Source of the DNA: Brugia malayi
Taxonomy: Eukaryota; Nematoda; Chromadorea; Rhabditida; Onchocercidae
DNA length: 64,000 bases
Assembly: GCF_000002995.4 (NCBI RefSeq)
Contig: NW_025062478.1
Span: 5,556,001-5,620,000 of the forward strand
Reading direction: 5' to 3'
Position numbers and translations under genes: made by a program. The notes under the pieces are model-generated. The model was not told where the DNA came from. It saw only the letters and a program-made list of their open reading frames with translations, and searched no databases. How positions within the stretch are numbered: position 1 is the stretch's first letter; each line of letters starts with the position of its first letter. Positions 1-12,500 of this stretch are shown one piece after another.

Positions 1-1345
1 AGTAGTTAACTTGTCTCATAAAAGCTCGGCTGGTGTAATGAGATTAGGTATATCAAACGAGGTATGCGAGTTGAAACACATCAAGAAATGGGCAAATCTC
101 ATATGTTTTTGCTTTCCAATTATGCCTAAGAGGAATTATGACAGACATGTACACATACATACATATGAGGAGGGGATAGTCCAGGGGAAAAACTGGTTCT
201 GGGACCAGTTTTCTCCACATCATAATTCTCTCGGCCTATGGTTTTGTTTCATGTCATGAAGCATCTTTCTCTTGCCCTATTTCGGATAGCTACAAAATTT
301 TTTTCACATAAAATTATATTTAGATTTCATCCTGGTTAAATCTGTACATCTTCCTAGTTAAATCTGTACATCTCTCACTCTTTCCTCTATTTTGCCGCTC
401 TATAGCAGGGTTATTTTTTCTGACCTCTATCATAAGCACGTAACTCTAGTATTCATCAGTTTTGAATTACTCTCCAATAGAACACGGCCGGTTTTTTTAA
501 TCAACTAAGTGATGAGTGAGTATCCTTAAATATTCATCATCCCTATCTGGAAAACTCATCTAAACATCTTAGGCACTGTAAACCAGAAGCGTACCAAAAA
601 CATAAAAGTTTTTATCACTATCCGAAGGATGACTGAATACCGTGAACTGACCGTATGAATAATCGTATTCATAAATTAATTTTCCAAATTCTCAGTTTAC
701 TTACTAAAGGGCTGCTTTCCTCAATTTATGATAAAAAGCGATTATTTCTCTTCCAGGGTACTGTTTGATAAAGTAGTAAAGAATGCAGATGAAGCGTAAT
801 TACAAAAAAGCCGAAAAAAACATTATTTCACTACGTGGCAGTAAAAAGAAATGGTTGAATTCTCAAGAATGAACTGCACTTTTATACAGAAAGTTGTAGA
901 AATAACGTTTCAGCTTAAAGAGTCTCTGTTATTGCTAACATAGGAGCAGAAAAAAAAAATGGCAGATCAGGTCGTCTTCACTATATATAATTATATATAA
1001 AAAACAACCATTTATAATTGCAACTATAAACATCAGCAGTTGACGAATGTAAACTTCTTTTGTTATGAGTAATCACTGTGTGTCAGCTCATCGAATAATT
1101 ATTATGATGAAAAGAAATGAAGATGTCAAAAAAGTGACAAAATGGAATTCACTGGAAAAAGCTTTGCTAGCTAAAAAATGTCTTCGGACTCATTAAAATT
1201 CGTAAAAATTTCACCTTGCTCTTACTCAGCAAAGTAAAGAGAACTTGTGCTAGGAAAAATTTATTCTACAGACATAAAAAATAGTCAATGTAGAGTTCAT
1301 ATTTCTCTATCAACATCCTTAAAACTTCAGGAACCATAATGTCAA
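1..1345. other. Intergenic, no gene seen
   Basis: AT-rich sequence downstream of the ALG14 gene. The one open frame starting near base 11 resembles no family I know and has no splice context. It probably holds the ALG14 3' UTR near its right edge. Confidence 0.5.
1260..1265 (-). terminator. Candidate poly(A) signal of ALG14
   Basis: TTTATT on the plus strand reads AATAAA on the minus strand, about 80 bases beyond the ALG14 stop codon. Spacing is typical of a nematode 3' UTR, but the hexamer is common in AT-rich DNA. Confidence 0.4.
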
Positions 1346-2772
1346 TTAGCTTCTAAGACATGATTTTATCATCCCACAACCATAGCCTCCACTGGAATCA
1401 CTTACATAACGAATATTTTGGACCCGACCAGTGCATGGTATCAGAAAAACACGTGGGTAGCGATGAACAAGATCTTCCCAATGCACAAAAAAAATGTCAG
1501 GAATGCGTAATTTATATAAAATTTGTCCGGTTACTGACAGCTTTTTTACCCGGCATAAACTTTCAATATAAAATAATTGCACATTATGAAGTCGTAACAA
1601 ATCGAACAGTGCCGCAGCAAAACAAATTGGTAAGCAAACACCTGGTCCGTTGCAGATTATTGCATCAGGCCTGAAAAAAAAACTTTAAATTTTAATGTGA
1701 AACTTCAATGAAACTTTAATACTTTGCACACGTTAGAGAATAACTTCGACTCCAAACATCAGGACCCCTTTACCAAAAACAAAAAGAATCTTAGTATTGT
1801 TGAGGTAGCGAGCATAATAATTCCTCCAACTTCGAGGCTTAATAAGAAAATCCAACTCGGACTTTAAATCTTAAAATCTGAAATGTTAACTTCATAATTT
1901 TCCCAAGTTCCAACAATTCCGCCTCTTCCATAATTTTAAAAATATTACCTTCTATGTGAACAGTAAACTGATCACCTTATTCGCCATATCAAAAATAAGC
2001 TTTCAATGCAGGCCCAAATTGTTGTCCATATTGAAGTAATGTAGTTTTGTTTTACTTCCCGACTTCTGCTTATTCGTTCTACTCGGAAGTTTCCCAGGCT
2101 TTGCGATTTTTCAAATTCGATTATCTTAAATATTGCTGATAAACTCAAGCGTCGTTCTTTCTTTGAGTTTCATAAAAGCTCACAAAACTTCTCAGCAAAT
2201 GACTTTTTCCCAACACATGCTGAAAGTCTAAATTCGTAGATGCATTCTCCATACTTCACCTTTCGTCCGCTTAGTTTGTCAGTATCGGAAACAATATATA
2301 TACGATGACCGAACTGTTGTCTAAAGGCGGATATAAGAGTTAATAATTCAGCAGTGTGGCCGCCTGAAAAACAGACAATATGTACTAACTTCAGAACTCT
2401 TAGACTGAAAATAAGCCAAGTTATGTTAGAAATTTTGCTAGAAAAACGAACAGGCACAAATATTTCAAACATAAGTTAGCCTAATTCTAAATACCTGGCA
2501 GACCAAATATTTCCATTAAAATATTCAAGTGGAGAAAATGCATCATATTTATTTGCTAAAAAATATAATATGTAAGCAATTTGCAGCAAAATCATACCAG
2601 ACCCAAACACATAGCACATTCGTATTGACGTTGACGGACGCTTCCCTTTCGCCATGTTGTGGTTCACGCATGAGTGTCGCTTGACGTACCACGCGTATAA
2701 CACGACAAATGTCAACAACGGTATCACCGACAAGTGCACAAACGTCCCACAACTACTGATATACTCAACCAT
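1346..2772 (-). CDS. ALG14: ALG14, UDP-GlcNAc transferase membrane subunit
   Basis: ALG14 anchors the catalytic partner ALG13 at the ER membrane; together they add the second GlcNAc to dolichol-PP-GlcNAc in N-glycan assembly. Four exons join in phase: 2495-2772, 2260-2404, 1976-2124 and 1346-1670, giving 298 residues. The family signature is clear: an SGGHTAELL loop near residue 108, a SDTDKLSGRK block, ISRSREVKQNYITSIW, PDAIICNGPGVCLPIC, and a C-terminal IESLCRVKKLSVTGQILYKL stretch. The first 95 residues hold two hydrophobic segments (about 14-30 and 52-73), whereas ALG14 usually has one short anchor, so this protein is roughly 70 residues longer than animal relatives. The exon 3 acceptor (TTTAAG) is not the nematode consensus TTTTCAG. 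Two other membrane-protein genes lie upstream on the same strand, the nearest ending 318 bases away. Confidence 0.9.
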
Positions 2773-2805
2773 GCCAATATGCTCGCATCCTGTCCACTAG
2801 TCTTC

Positions 2806-2811
2806 TGGGAC
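2806..2811 (-). promoter_or_regulatory. Candidate trans-splice acceptor of ALG14
   Basis: A pyrimidine-rich run ending in CCCAG on the minus strand lies about 33 bases before the ALG14 ATG. No coding exon precedes it in phase, so it may receive a spliced leader. Confidence 0.35.
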
Positions 2812-3089
2812 AGAAGAGACGCTTTGCAATCCAGCATCTCACTCACATGTGGAGTTATGGATGATAGGTTCGTTTGAAATTAATATAAAGGTTTTTATTG
2901 AAGTGAAATAAGAGAAACGATATTTCATGCTACATCGATTCATACTGAAAGGAACAATCTTCTGCATTTCATTTCTCTTGCCTTCTTTTTTAATTATATA
3001 AAATTTGGTTTTCCAAACTTTGAGTTTATAGTATTAGTAATAATAATATTTCTTTGGAAAACTTCAATTGAACATCAATTTGGATATAA

Positions 3090-4831
3090 TTAAAAGCATT
3101 TTTTATGAGCTTTTGATTGGAGTTGAATTTTCTTCTGCACTTGCATTGCATTTGAATCCGTTTCACAAAAAAGATAAATGAAATCGATAATGCATACGAT
3201 GATTACAAGTATAGCAATTATGGATTGCAACGATAAGTGATTACCAAACATTTTATATGCAGCCAGTAAGCATCGATCACGTAATTCTTGAGGTGCTTTT
3301 TCACGTGGACCTCTGAAAATGGAACTAATCCAAGTTGTTTCTATTGACTTTTAATTATGCATTACTGTTTCTGTTTGCAACTTCGAAACTTACTAATTCA
3401 GTCGATAATACTTATTTGACTTCAAAGGAACAAGACCAGTACCTGATAGCATAACAAAGAATATCACTGCTTTCTTCGATATCAATCATTGAAATATTGT
3501 GCAATACAACATATGCATGTGTGCCTGTAATGTAATCGCAACTGGTCAGAGGTCATTCATGGAGTTCAGTCCATCAAGAGCTCTGAATCATCTGACCAAC
3601 TTTTTTGCAATGATTTCCTACTATTCTAACCACCCACAAAATTCACCCTTCTAACATGTTAAATTCATTTTTAAATCCCCTTTTTTTTTTAAAAAAAAAG
3701 GACAACCTGTAATGCACGCATAAGTAAGTGCAAGAAAGGAAATACTCCCATCAACTATCGCTGCTCTACAAAATGATACTTTGGAAATGAAAATAATTAA
3801 TAAATAAATGCTTTTTGGGAAAAATATCATCAAGCCAATAGCTATTGTTACAGGCGAGTAAAGGACACGAATAGAAAGTATCTGAAATAATTGATTAATT
3901 TCAAAGTAAAATAACTCATATTGTCTTTCTATTTAATTTTCTTCTTTCCTCATCAAATACTGGTGAATATTTCCTTCTTCCGAGTTTTAGAATACCTCTT
4001 TTTGTGATATTCAGAAAGGAAAGAAATATTTACCTGGTTACGGTAAAGTCGATATTCGGAAACTGATAACTTTGCATAGCTATCAGGCCATATATGGCCA
4101 TAGTGATTAAATCGAATAGCAAGAAACATGCCTAAGTCTATCAGACCACATGCAAGAAGAAGCTGCAATGTTACGTAAATAATCGATCCATTTTATTCTT
4201 TAAATTATAGGATTTCTTGGATTTTAGAACTAAGAATAAGAGGAAACAAGTTCAGCTGAAAGGAAAGTACAAAATGTTCAAGATCGACAATTGCGCCATA
4301 TTCGTAATATCAATATAAGGAATAATTACATGCATAATAGCAATTATCATTAGTCCATTCCCACCACCTTTCTGTTTCCTTTTGCTTCGTGTCGCCAATT
4401 TTGCTGTACTGAGAAAAGTATTCTGAAATACCGCCCACACAACAGTTTAGTAATTTTATCCTAAAGTCTAAGTTAACATATTCCTATAAGAGTTCCATGA
4501 GAGATTCTCATAGGTAAATATATGTCTAGTGATGCCTTAAATGTCATATGTGATATAAAATTACCTCCCGAAAGGAAGGGGCACTGTTTGGCACGGTTGC
4601 AGATGGTAATACGGATGTTGCTTGGAAAATCGAAGGCGCAAGTGGTAAATGCGTAAGTGATCTGCCTGTTTCCATCTTGCCTTTACCTGATGATATGGCT
4701 TTGATATTTATAACACTCCCTTCTTTCGCCAGATTGTACTGTTGTGACTGATTTTGTGACTTTTTCATTTGGCTCTGTAAAATTTGTCCAGCCATAAGGA
4801 AAAACCAGTTCACCGTTTCAGCTGATATCAT
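3090..4831 (-). CDS. Unrecognised multi-pass membrane protein
   Basis: I do not recognise this family. Six exons join in phase: 4565-4831, 4330-4422, 4034-4162, 3707-3881, 3443-3524 and 3090-3312, for 322 residues. The first 110 residues are polar and rich in Ser, Gln and Pro, ending in a basic patch (RSKRKQKGGG). Hydrophobic stretches then follow near residues 112-137, 172-200, 205-221 and 277-297, with a short acidic loop (IDIEESSD) between the third and fourth and a polar Gln/Lys-rich tail. A block KLSVSEYRLYRNQILSIRVL between the first two membrane spans faintly recalls the LSxRYQ region of nematode serpentine receptors, but that is too weak to name it. It lies between a TMEM86-like gene and ALG14 on the same strand. 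The start at 4831 is the first Met after an AT-rich stretch; an upstream exon is not excluded. Confidence 0.7.
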
Positions 4832-5405
4832 TTAGAAAAATAACAGAAGATATTGTTCCTATATGTTTTATATAGGTGATGACAGAAATTTGCATGCTGT
4901 TAAAGTTGAATTTAAATTCTGGAAATATCAAAAATAAAATGTTACATTGTCAAAATGCAGACATAATTTTGACATTGACCTATCCGTTTATTAAGCATCA
5001 AAATTCTCATCAGTTTGAGAACTCCAGAAGCATTTTTCGAGATTTAGAAATCAATAATAACTTCTCAGCAGTGCGCCTGTCGTTACATTCAAGATTATTT
5101 CACTAAGAATCCGAAATAGGATGGATATTTCTGCAGTGCACTTCGTTACAACAAAATTTGATAGGATGTTTAGAAGTGCCTAGAACTTGTGCCACTCATT
5201 GAGGAATCACTTATCACTGCGAAGATTTTTGCAGTGATATGAAGTGCAGAATAATTATACTCTGCATTTTTGGGTTTAGAAATGAATTTAACTTAATTAC
5301 ATAAAATGAAACAGTATTGCGATTTATTGGAATATTTGTGAATGGATAATCTCTATTAATAGTGTGTGTGTAACATTGCTATATGCTATGATATCACAAG
5401 TGTAT
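4832..5405. other. Intergenic, no gene seen
   Basis: Separates the TMEM86-like stop codon from the start of the unknown membrane gene, both on the minus strand. A plus-strand open frame at 4876-5106 has no protein-like composition and is judged spurious. Confidence 0.5.
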
Positions 5406-6701
5406 TTAGAAGGTTCGCTGGTTCGCAACAAATAAAAGCGGTTGACCGATATAAAATAATACGGTGCTTATATAATTGAATCCGTTAATTCGACTCCCAA
5501 ATCGATCAAGTAATAACAGACTGGCAAAAGCCATAAGCGATAACAGACCCAGAAATCTTAACAGTGCAGCCTGAAATAGATCGGTGAGGAAAATCAGATT
5601 TCCTTCTTTGCTAACGGGAAAAGCAAATGGTTCAAAGCTTTTTCATTTAGTAAAATAAGTATAATAAAATGAACTGGGAGAATGAGGATTAGAATCGGTA
5701 CACAAAAGATTTTAACATTTTAACATATGCGAGCCCAAATTTTTGTGATTAATTCTGCGAATGAAATGTCGAGAAACTTATGGAAAAAATAAGAAAGTGA
5801 GTAAAACTGCTGTATAATAATGAACAAATCTCACATTACGAATTTCATTTCAAAAAAAAAAGAAAAAACCAAAAGATTTAAAATCACAAACCTCTCGTAC
5901 ATCTTCTCGTTCAGATCCGTAATGCCAAATGGATCCGGCCGCAATCAAAGAAATTCCAAGTATAATAAAATGAAGTGAGAGATTGAGGATTAGAATCGGT
6001 ACGGACCAGAATAAATCAACAAAACAGACATAGAGAAAAGCGACGACGTATGTTGTTACCACTACCGCACATCCAAGCCATAACCGCCGAATAGACAAAG
6101 TGAAGGATGATATGTATAAAATATGTGCGATTGTAAATAATCCACAAACGATTTGTAATTTATTATGCCATTGCGATGAATTTAAATATATACCAAGAGC
6201 TAAGAAGAGAGCTTTAATATAATTTCGATAGGTTTGAAGTTGTGGCAATTGAAGTGTAAGTTACACGATGAGAGATCACTCGATGATGTGAAATGAGATG
6301 ACTTTACTTCTAAGTCTTGAACTTTCATCTATTCCCAGTACTTTAGTTTATCTTTTGAGTAACGATGCAAAAGTTTCTTTTTTTTAATTTGCAGTCTATT
6401 AATGTTTTAATTCAATTCAATTCAATTCAAGATTCAGTTTTTTAATACATAAATTTGATTTACGACTAACTTTAGTGAACAGGTTATACATACCAAAAAC
6501 AAGAAATGTTAAAGAAGTGAATAGTTTGATTTCCCTTTTCATACGTAATGTTAACGCAAGTACAGTCAAAGCAAGCGTTGGCATAATATTCACGTACGGA
6601 ACTTCACGATGGAAACCATCTGTTTCAATGTATAACAAACCACAAAGTCCACCATAAATAATTAACACATGTGTCGGATTCAACACCGGAAAACTGGACA
6701 T
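5406..6701 (-). CDS. TMEM86/YhhN-like (lysoplasmalogenase family) membrane protein
   Basis: YhhN/TMEM86 proteins are multi-pass membrane enzymes; characterised members cleave the vinyl-ether bond of lysoplasmalogens. Three exons join in phase: 6494-6701, 5892-6199 and 5406-5570, giving 226 residues, the usual family length. The match rests on the hydrophobicity pattern and on GLFTIAHILYISSF, ALLRFLGLL and FYIGQPLLFVA. As I know the family, it carries conserved acidic residues in a GD motif before the GxxxFxxAHxxY block and in an SD motif after the ALLRFxG block. Here those places read VFALGIYL and AFASLLLLD, so both aspartates appear to be missing and the protein may be inactive or altered. 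A TTTCAG nine bases before the ATG suggests trans-splicing. The second intron carries a copied piece of exon 2. Confidence 0.75.
5657..5701. repeat. Intronic copy of an exon segment
   Basis: These 45 bases match 5958-6002, inside exon 2 of the TMEM86-like gene, at 42 of 45 positions and in the same orientation. The copy lies in the second intron of the same gene. Confidence 0.85.
6409..6430. repeat. Pentanucleotide microsatellite (TTCAA)n
   Basis: About four tandem TTCAA units in the first intron of the TMEM86-like gene, just downstream of its donor site. Confidence 0.8.
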
Positions 6702-6709
6702 ATCTGTGA

Positions 6710-6715
6710 CTGAAA
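6710..6715 (-). promoter_or_regulatory. Candidate trans-splice acceptor, TMEM86-like gene
   Basis: Minus-strand TTTCAG, the nematode 3' splice consensus, ends nine bases before the start codon. No upstream coding exon is visible. Confidence 0.5.
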
Positions 6716-9542
6716 CTTTTACAGTAAATAAAAATGTTTCTATGACATAATGAAATAGTTTGAAAAAGAATAATATATTAAACGTTTACAAGCAATACTG
6801 ATACATTATTTTTCTCGAAATAAAAAGAATATATGGGCGTAAAAGTTTATGAATACCTTCGCTATCATTGGACTAAAAAGAATTTCCACGAATAAAACAA
6901 AATGTTTTATGATTTATATGTTGGCAATTAGTTCGAGGCATTCATTTTAAGCAAAACAAAAATCAATTTTGAAACGATAAATAAACTTAGTTTTACTGAA
7001 CAATTAACACTACCTAAGCTCGTTTCATCAAACGTTTTTCCGAATTTATGGAAAAACGACATTGTTTTTCGTCAGTAATGTTTTAATGACAATATAGAAA
7101 ATGAGTATTCGACTGCTCTTAGCATTAAGAAAAACGAAATTTTAATTTTCCTTCACTTACAAAAAATAAAATATTTAGAAAATAAATGCTTTTTTCCAAA
7201 AATTTGTTATATATATATATATAATAATTTGAAAAAATTCTAAAAGAAATGTCGAGGAAATAATAAAGCAAATCTCTTATGTAATAATTGTATACGATAA
7301 TCACCTCAACTTCAGTATCAAATTAGAAGGTTAAGTCAAATCAGTAATTATTTTTTTTTAATGTGATTTATTATGACTTTTTGTCAAAACCTTTAAAAAA
7401 TTAGTTTCAAACGTTTTTTTGGTTAAAGGTTTTCAACCTATATTTTTAACCATTTTTTTTTAAAAAGTGGTTTTGAACGTTTTAAAAAAGATTTAACAAA
7501 TTTTTTTAAGGCTCAAAAAAGATTTAAAAAGATTAAAAAAAATAATAGCAAAAATGCACATTAATTGTGTTAAAATTTATTTACTACATTTAGGACATTC
7601 ATAATTTCATCTACTAAAATTTAATAAATAGTTCGAAGATAATGAAAGGTACAAAGGACTGAGTTATGCACAAAGTGTCAAAAGATACATATTTGCAGCA
7701 AACAGCAAATAAGAGAGAGCGACCAATTTGATACAACAAAACATAATTTTGAGAAATTTGAGGATGTCTGTTGAGTGAAGTGTATGCATATTGAGAAAAA
7801 GAATACACACCAATTTTGAAGTCATTGAGAGTGGCAGGGTGAGATTAGACAATCACAAAAGTTGGAAAATGTCAACACAAATATGTGTCAAATTATGACT
7901 TCATTGATCGAACGAAAAAAAAAAATATTTTAAAACTATGTAATGGAATAAGTACTTACCTATTCAATTCAATTGATCAATTATATTCAAATTTGACTGT
8001 TACTTCTCAAATTGAAAATGTTGCACCGAAATTAATTTTGGTTGAGGAAAAACGAAGTGAAATTCACTAGGAATTTATTTGATGACAATTAGATAGTAGT
8101 AGAAGCTATAACATAAATAAGAAATTAAATTAGGAATTATATGGATAGACCAGATACTCGTTAATCTCGTCAGCTAGTAATAAATTAGCCAATTTAAGAA
8201 AAGCAAAAATAACGTAATTCTGATTTGGAAGACCATGATACAGTGGGCATATCGAATTCTTCATATTGAATGGTAATAGATTAGTAATATATAGACAAAT
8301 TTTGGATAAAAAATAACTGCAAAATTAATGCATTAAAGAAAAAGTATGAAACAGTGATTTCGAAATGCATGAGATAAATAATTCTCATAAGGTTTATTAC
8401 CTAGTTTTTTTTTTTTTTCACGATATTAAAACAAATTAAGATTATGGTTTGATAGTAGCAAGAATAGACTGTCTACATTAGAAACACCTATCAAAATGTG
8501 TTTGTCCTTAAAAAAGCATTGAAATATTCTGATGAAATTTTCAAATTAATGGGATCAACAAAAAGTAACAGGATAGAGAATATTTCTTATATTTAAGATA
8601 TATTGGGGAGCCAGGTGCGTACGATAGAATAGGAGTGATAAGTAATTATGCATACTTGCATGTACTCATGTTTGTTGATAATCCCATGAAGCTTTAAAAT
8701 AACATAAACGTGACACGTGACGTACATGCGTGTATAAATAATAAGAGTCAAGTCAGCGGTGATAGTTTAAATCCATTTTTGTTAAATAGTTGAATGAAAT
8801 TTGTTATGGATGGTTTGGTGAGAAAAAATATCTCATAGGAAAAAAGTAACACAATCTGTTGTAAGACTAGTCTGAATTCTTTGTAAGAAGTAGTAATTAA
8901 ACTTAGAGAGGACTACTAATAGATGATAATAGCATTTCACTAATAAGCTAATCAAAATGGAAAGTTGAAACGAAAGTCAAAAGTGTATTATTAATGATTT
9001 GTAATTTGAAAAGACGAATCACTTTTTACTCAATAAACAGAATTATTCTATTGAATACATTATTGCATTCTGTTTTCTTGTTTTTTCTTTTAAGATATTA
9101 GCACAGTTTTTTTCTAATTTGTATATTTTTTGCGCATTCAAACAATGCAAAGTTGTAGGAACAGAGTAGGTGAAAATGAGAACAGTAAGTAGTAATGTGC
9201 GAGGTTGCTCTCTTTCTCTTCTTTTTATCAAGAAGAGAAAACTTTAATAAGAGAAGTCGTCTAACTTAACAATTAAAATTTTTCTGAGTTAAGATTTAAC
9301 TTCATATTTGTTGGGTCTAAAGGAAATTTATATTCTACGCTGTTACAAAGTTTTGCTTGGACATCCCTTTCTCTCCTTCAAATATTTTGATCCGTTGGGA
9401 AACAATGGTGTAGTGAGTAACAGAGCTACCACGGGAAAGTACCCTGCCCAACCTATATAGTACATACTACATCTCGTCGAAATCATACAAGCCAAGTCTT
9501 TTGGGTGAGATATTGGTTTGCATCGTAGCCAATGACTTTCAG
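6716..9542. other. AT-rich intergenic region
   Basis: Nearly 2.8 kb with long A and T runs, especially 7340-7560, and a short (TA)n run near 7209-7222. It separates the minus-strand membrane-gene cluster from plus-strand DTL. Open frames of about 60 residues on both strands lack splice context and family resemblance. It should contain promoters for both neighbours, but I cannot place them. Confidence 0.5.
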
Positions 9543-12500
9543 GATTTGGAAATTAGAACGGGATTTGAAACTACTAGAACTAATCAGGTGGGTGGTGAAG
9601 GTATACCGAATGTCAAGGATCGATGGGTATTCGCTGCATGTACTGGGGTCAAAGGGTGTCGAGAGTGGTACCGGATTCGTACTTTCTAAATTATTCTTCT
9701 ACTAAATGCTTCGTTTCCTCGGTAATTTTTTTCCTCTATTTCCTTTCCAGCTCATACTGTTTCTAACCCTCTACTCGATCGATTACTTTAGAAGGAAGAA
9801 TTTGTCGCAGGAAGAACTCGAATTTCATGTCTTTCAAACAAGGACTGATGAACTTTTAATGATGCAAGAGAACTGACAAATTCAAGGAGTTAAAGAGCCA
9901 GTTTCTAAATACCAATTTCTAAATACGCTGGCTTTTCTGTTAAAATTTAACATGGAAATCGTATCAATATATTCATGCATATACGCTTTCAATGCTAGGA
10001 AAACCTTTCACTTTGTGGAATCTAACTTCACATAGAATTCCAAAGCCTGAAATGAAAAGCATGAAAATGAGTCCAAACTACCAATCATTCTGTATTGGAA
10101 CAACTGTCGCTAATTTCAGAACGCATGGGTGGTTTGTCAGTTTGCCAAGGATCCGTCTGTAGAACATTTGCTGGCTATCGGTGATGAAAATGGCTTTATT
10201 CACTTCTTGGATGCTCGAGAAGATGTTATAACAAATTGTAAGTCCACTTATGTAAGTCCACTTACTTTGATGCATCTCCAACCAAATAGCGTTTTTTTTC
10301 TTGATTTATTTCTTGTCTCTTTGTTTCTCCATTTTATCTCAATTTTTACTTTATTACTTTGTTCAAAATTATTGTTCGGAATTAATATTTGCTGCGCGAA
10401 ATTACTTTTTTGGAGAGAAGAAAACCAAGTAAAAGCTTAAACTTATGGTAAGGAGATTTGAGCAGCTCATTCATGTAGCATTTCCAACTATTTTTAGCAA
10501 TTTCTGCTGATCGAAGTTGTGTAATCGATGTGTCATTTGTTGCAAATCGGCCGAACAATTTAATTTCAATATCTGGTCATGCAAAGGTAACATCATGGGA
10601 TATTGAGCGACAACTTGCGTTGCAGCAATTTTTAGGTCATGAAGGTTCCGTCCGCGCTCTTTCTGTATCAGACGATAATCCTGGTTAGTTTCGTAATCCT
10701 CTTTTCATCAACTTTTCATTGCAGATTAGAGCTTTTGGTGTTTTATGACTTTTTCATTCAAAAAAACAACTGCAGATTTCAGATCTTTTTGCAACAGGAG
10801 CTCGAGATGGAACAATTTGCATTTGGGATCAGCGAGAACCACAAGCTTCTGTTGTACGTCCTTTCAGTCTTCTCGAAAACACACATCCTTTACTAGCTTC
10901 TAAACGTACGTTAATATTTACATGTATATGCAACAGTACTCCAGCAAGTTTAATTTTCGAAGTATGACTGATAATACCTAAAAGCGTTTGGTAAAAAGAT
11001 GGAGTATTTGACTTTTTTGATTTTCCTTTCTTGACTTTCCTTTTTTTTTCTAAGAAACTAAAAAGAGATATGTCAGAGCAAATATGAGCTGTTAGAAATG
11101 AAGAGAGATCGTGGTATTCTTCCCTCTTTTTAGTTTATTTTCGTACTAGTGTGCCATCATTTGACAAATGTAGGACAAATTTGGTTAGATAATTTGGCAT
11201 TATAGATTTTTGAGATCTAGACATCCTTTAACGTACAGAACGAATCAAAACGCAGGAGTCACCGGTCTTATTTGCTTCCTTAATATATCTCGGTCTTGTC
11301 TTTGTCAGCTTTGTCAATCCAGTTCGTAAGTCCTGGTAGCATTTTGCGATTCTGATTCGTGCTTTTTCAGGTCAAAGTATTGGGACAAAACGAAGATCGC
11401 GTATGTCAGTTTCGATGAGTTCAAAAGGAATCACTTCTTTAGTACATTATGGTGGAAATACCCTAATATCTGCATCTTCATCTTTCAAAACGTAGTGTTT
11501 TGTTTTTGCGGCTAATACGCGTTTGTATTATGCTTTTCATCTAATGGTTCTTTTATTTCTCATACTGGTGCTACATGATTCTTCTGATGCTAAATTCACT
11601 GCAGAGGTATTCGCTTTTGGGATCTCCGTTATCGTGGCAAAAATAGTCCATTTCGTATCCTTGAAGATCCAAATAGTTCTTCAACTCGTGATTTTGGTGT
11701 GTTGATATTCTAGAACTCGCATTTATTTTAAGCAATTAACTGGAATTACTTTGTGTAATTTTGTTCCAGTAGGACAAAAACATGATGTTATAATTTACAA
11801 GACACAAATTATATTATCATTTATTTTTCAAAAAAGAAGAATTGAAAGAAGCAATTTAAGTTTTATGTCATGATCTCACAACAAATCTGAATATTTTTTC
11901 TAACAATTTCGATTATTTTTTGTCTAGTTTAAATAAACTTTTAAGAAATAATCGCACTTTTTTATTGAGGTATTGCTTCGATATGCCTTGATCGCTTTAG
12001 CTCATCACTTTTTGTTGCATCCACAGACTTGAAAATTTATCAGTACAGCATACAGGGATTGAATGACACACCAGGTACTTCTTTCATTTTAATATTGTTT
12101 AGAGTATCATCATATGTTTGGTTTCGTTCCCCATTTATATGAAGGATTAAAGTTTTTGAAAATTTCAGTTGGAATTTTACAAGGAGTGAAGCGAACGTCT
12201 TTCAATACGTATGATTTTAGAATTGCTGCATCTCCAACTTCTGATCATGTAATGTTTGGAGGTGGTGATTGCTTCGCTGTTATTTGGGATTTACAGGTTA
12301 TTAATTAGTTAGTATTTTAAAACTTCCGCATTTAGAATATGTTAGTTTTCAATGCTCTTAAGCATTGAAAGATTTTTTCATTTATTAATTGGATGTGTTC
12401 TTGATTCTGAAATGCTTTTATTTTGTCAGTTAATTATTGCAGGAAAAATATTCCAATTCTAACAAAGGCAAATTGAAGCATTTGCCTTATCCGAAATATA

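Noticed and set aside
11..259. 82-residue open frame at the left edge
   Set aside because: No splice context, no start or composition resembling a known family; expected by chance.
3681..3700. T10-A9 palindromic run as a regulatory hairpin
   Set aside because: Lies just inside an intron of the unknown membrane gene; simple homopolymer runs are common in this DNA.
3090..4831. Serpentine chemoreceptor (Sra/Srab/Sre) identity
   Set aside because: Only one short block resembles those receptors, and there are about four rather than seven membrane spans.
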